Part shown: positions 4,963-6,991 of the stretch, in pieces
Layout of the letters: each line of letters starts with the position of its first letter
Numbering within the stretch: position 1 is the stretch's first letter
Translations under genes and position numbers: made by a program
The notes under the pieces: model-generated
The model's database searches: none
What the model was told of the DNA's origin: nothing
What the model saw: only the letters and a program-made list of their open reading frames with translations
From: an uncultured Flavobacteriia bacterium
GTDB taxonomy: Bacteria > Bacteroidota > Bacteroidia > Flavobacteriales > Flavobacteriaceae
Length of the DNA: 6,991 nucleotides
Assembly (NCBI GenBank): GCA_946482495.1
Contig: CAMLRV010000119.1
Coordinates: forward strand, 1-6,991
Direction: 5' to 3'

Positions 4963-6991
4963 TTATGAAATTTCGGTGGCAATTACTTCCAACTTATTTT
5001 GGTAATATTTATACATTTCTTGTTGTGCTCTAAACGGCTTTTCATCGCCACTTTTACGATACACATTTTCAAATTTTTCCGAATGTAAACGCGCTTTTAC
5101 ATTAGCTTTCCAACCAATTTCAAAGGTATCAATTAAATCTTGTTTAATTTCTTTGTTGTAAATCGGACAAGTTACTTCTACCCGAGCATCAATATTTCTG
5201 GTCATAAAATCTGCAGAAGAAATATACACTTCAGGTTCCTCATTATTACAGAAAATAAACAAGCGAGAATGTTCTAAATAATTATCAACAATACTTATGG
5301 CTTCTATATTTTCGCTTAATTTTTCTCTACCGGGAATTAAACAGCAAATTCCTCTAACAATCAATCTTACTTTAACACCAGCTAAACTAGCGTCGTATAA
5401 TTTATCAATCATTTTATAATCTGATAAACTATTCATTTTCAAATCAATGTAAGCTGGTTTACCTTCTAAAGCATTTTTAATTTCTCTATCAATTAATTTT
5501 ACGAAACGAGAACGTGTATAATGTGGAGAAACAATTAAATGCTTGTAACGATGTACACGATAATTGACTTCGAAGAATTCAAAAACTTTAGAAATATCTT
5601 TTAAAATTCGAGAATCACTAGTCAATAAGGTTACATCTGTATAGATTTTTGCTGAAGATTCACTGAAATTTCCTGTTGAGATAAATCCATATCTTACAAC
5701 ATCATCATCGTCTTCTAAACGTTCTACCACACAAATTTTACTATGAACTTTTAATCCTTTTACCCCAAAAATTAAGTTAATACCTTCCTCCTGCATTTGT
5801 TCAGCGTAAGAAATGTTACTTGCTTCATCAAAACGCGCTTGCAATTCAATTTGAACAGTAACTTTTTTACCATTTTTAGCAGCATTGATTAACGAACTTA
5901 CAATTTGTGAGTTTTTAGACAATCGATACAATGTAATTTTTATGGATTGCACTTTTGGATCTAAGGCTGCTTCTCTTAAAAATCGAATTAAATACGAAAA
6001 CGATTGGTAAGGCGCATGAATTAAATAATCTTTTTCCTTGATACTTTCCAAAATACTTCCATCTAAACTCAAACCTTGAACTGGCAAAGGAGGATTTTGT
6101 TTGTAAAGTAAGTCATAGCGACCCAAATTAGGAAAATCCATATAATCTCTACGATTATGGTATCTTCCTCCTGGAATAATGGAATCGGAACTGTCAATTT
6201 TCATGCGACTTAAGAAAAAATCAAGTGTATCTTCGTCAATTGCTTGATCATAAACAAATCGAACAGGTTCACCTACTCTACGCTCTTTTACACTATACGA
6301 GATTTTTTCTATGAAACTTTTACTTAAATCAGAATCAAATTCTAATTGAGCATCACGAGTAATTTTCACCATATGTGCAGAAATACTTTCATAATCGAAA
6401 ATATTAAAAATATGATGTAGGTTATATCTAATTACATCATCTAAAAGAATAATGTGTTGTTTTTCGGAGTTGGATGGTAAGACAACAAATCTATTGATGG
6501 TTTTGGGTATTTCCACAATTGCATACCTAATTTCTTTTTCATCTAGCAAAGAGGAAATAATATTAGACTTGTTTGGTTTCATTACTAATTTTACTGCCAA
6601 ATAACCTGAAGTATCTTTAATTAAAGGAAATTCATTAAGGTCATTTAACATGATGGTAACTAATTCAGGACTTACTTTTTGTGTGAAAAAATCTTTAATA
6701 AACGTTTTTTGTTCTTTATTGATTTGCTTCTCATTAATAATATAAATCCCTTCTTTTTCTAGCTTTTTCTCTATATCGTTTAATATTCTTAAACTTTCAG
6801 ATTGGTGTTCAATTACAATTTCTGTAATATCTTTAAGAAGTTGATCGGCACTAATGTCACCTAAAATAGGTTTAGTGTCAATATTTTCAAGACTCATTCG
6901 TCTTATTGCGGCGTATCTAACACGAAAAAATTCGTCTAAATTGTTGGAAAAAATACCTAAAAATCTTAATCTATCTAATAATGGTACATTT
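4963..6991 (-). CDS. ppk1: Polyphosphate kinase 1, 5' end beyond the window
   Basis: Reversibly transfers the gamma-phosphate of ATP to a growing polyphosphate chain. The gene is partial: 675 codons plus stop are visible and the frame is open to base 6991. The first visible residues (NVPLLDRLRFLGIFSNNLDE, then FFRVR) are the conserved PPK1 N-domain. An internal ATG at 6897 could be mistaken for the start but lies after this segment. N and head domains occupy about 1-315 of the visible part, then two phospholipase-D-like catalytic domains. Visible-residue numbering: Arg356 (TLYRL) and Arg386 (ELQARFDE) match E. coli Arg375 and Arg405. His416 (KVHSK) matches the phosphorylated His435. Tyr450, Arg546 (IVRG) and His574 (YLEHSR) match Tyr468, Arg564 and His592. 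All catalytic residues are therefore present. The usual family length is about 690 residues, so only a short N-terminal piece should be missing. ppx follows 8 bases downstream. The promoter is outside the window. Confidence 0.96.
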   Translation of the reverse strand, partial: NVPLLDRLRFLGIFSNNLDEFFRVRYAAIRRMSLENIDTKPILGDISADQLLKDITEIVIEHQSESLRILNDIEKKLEKEGIYIINEKQINKEQKTFIKDFFTQKVSPELVTIMLNDLNEFPLIKDTSGYLAVKLVMKPNKSNIISSLLDEKEIRYAIVEIPKTINRFVVLPSNSEKQHIILLDDVIRYNLHHIFNIFDYESISAHMVKITRDAQLEFDSDLSKSFIEKISYSVKERRVGEPVRFVYDQAIDEDTLDFFLSRMKIDSSDSIIPGGRYHNRRDYMDFPNLGRYDLLYKQNPPLPVQGLSLDGSILESIKEKDYLIHAPYQSFSYLIRFLREAALDPKVQSIKITLYRLSKNSQIVSSLINAAKNGKKVTVQIELQARFDEASNISYAEQMQEEGINLIFGVKGLKVHSKICVVERLEDDDDVVRYGFISTGNFSESSAKIYTDVTLLTSDSRILKDISKVFEFFEVNYRVHRYKHLIVSPHYTRSRFVKLIDREIKNALEGKPAYIDLKMNSLSDYKMIDKLYDASLAGVKVRLIVRGICCLIPGREKLSENIEAISIVDNYLEHSRLFIFCNNEEPEVYISSADFMTRNIDARVEVTCPIYNKEIKQDLIDTFEIGWKANVKARLHSEKFENVYRKSGDEKPFRAQQEMYKYYQNKLEVIATEIS

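Noticed and set aside
1..6991. A new multi-gene defence, mobile or biosynthetic system
   Set aside because: All recognisable genes are common housekeeping or secreted families. No transposase, integrase, toxin-antitoxin pair, CRISPR repeats, tRNA or attachment repeats are visible, and base composition is even throughout.

Overview
The window looks like chromosomal DNA from a member of the Bacteroidota, most likely a Flavobacteriaceae species close to Flavobacterium. The DNA is strongly AT-rich. The starts lack Shine-Dalgarno sequences and sit in A/T-rich leaders. Two candidate promoters fit the Bacteroidota pattern (TTG, about 19-20 bases, TAnnTTTG). The protein families and the style of the signal peptides also fit this group. 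The genus assignment is inference from sequence style, not from a database match.

Layout on the + strand: a 5' region with an AT-rich hairpin and a candidate promoter leads to a single gene for a zinc metalloprotease of the M43 (pappalysin/cytophagalysin) family, made as a lipoprotein. A strong hairpin terminator follows. Overlapping that terminator is a good promoter for a compact three-gene run: an AI-2E/PerM-type membrane protein, a SAM-dependent methyltransferase with a THUMP-like C-terminus (its start overlaps the previous stop as TAATG), and a small secreted protein of unknown function. A hairpin with U-tracts on both strands ends this run.

Layout on the - strand: the second half carries a polyphosphate pair, ppk1 (polyphosphate kinase) followed 8 bases later by a short Ppx/GppA exopolyphosphatase. 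They converge on the three-gene run and share its bidirectional terminator. The ppk1 frame is open through the right edge of the window. The ATG at 6897 is an internal methionine, because the 31 codons upstream of it encode the conserved PPK1 N-terminal segment, so the gene is partial here.

How the genes work together: Ppk1 and Ppx are the making and breaking arms of polyphosphate metabolism. The protease stands alone, with its own promoter and terminator. The three middle genes are probably co-transcribed, but no common pathway is evident. I see no mobile element, CRISPR array, tRNA, rRNA or defence cassette. I do not think the window holds an undescribed multi-gene system. The points most worth a second look are the terminator/promoter overlap, the two start-site corrections, the likely surface-exposed protease and the unassigned secreted protein next to the methyltransferase.
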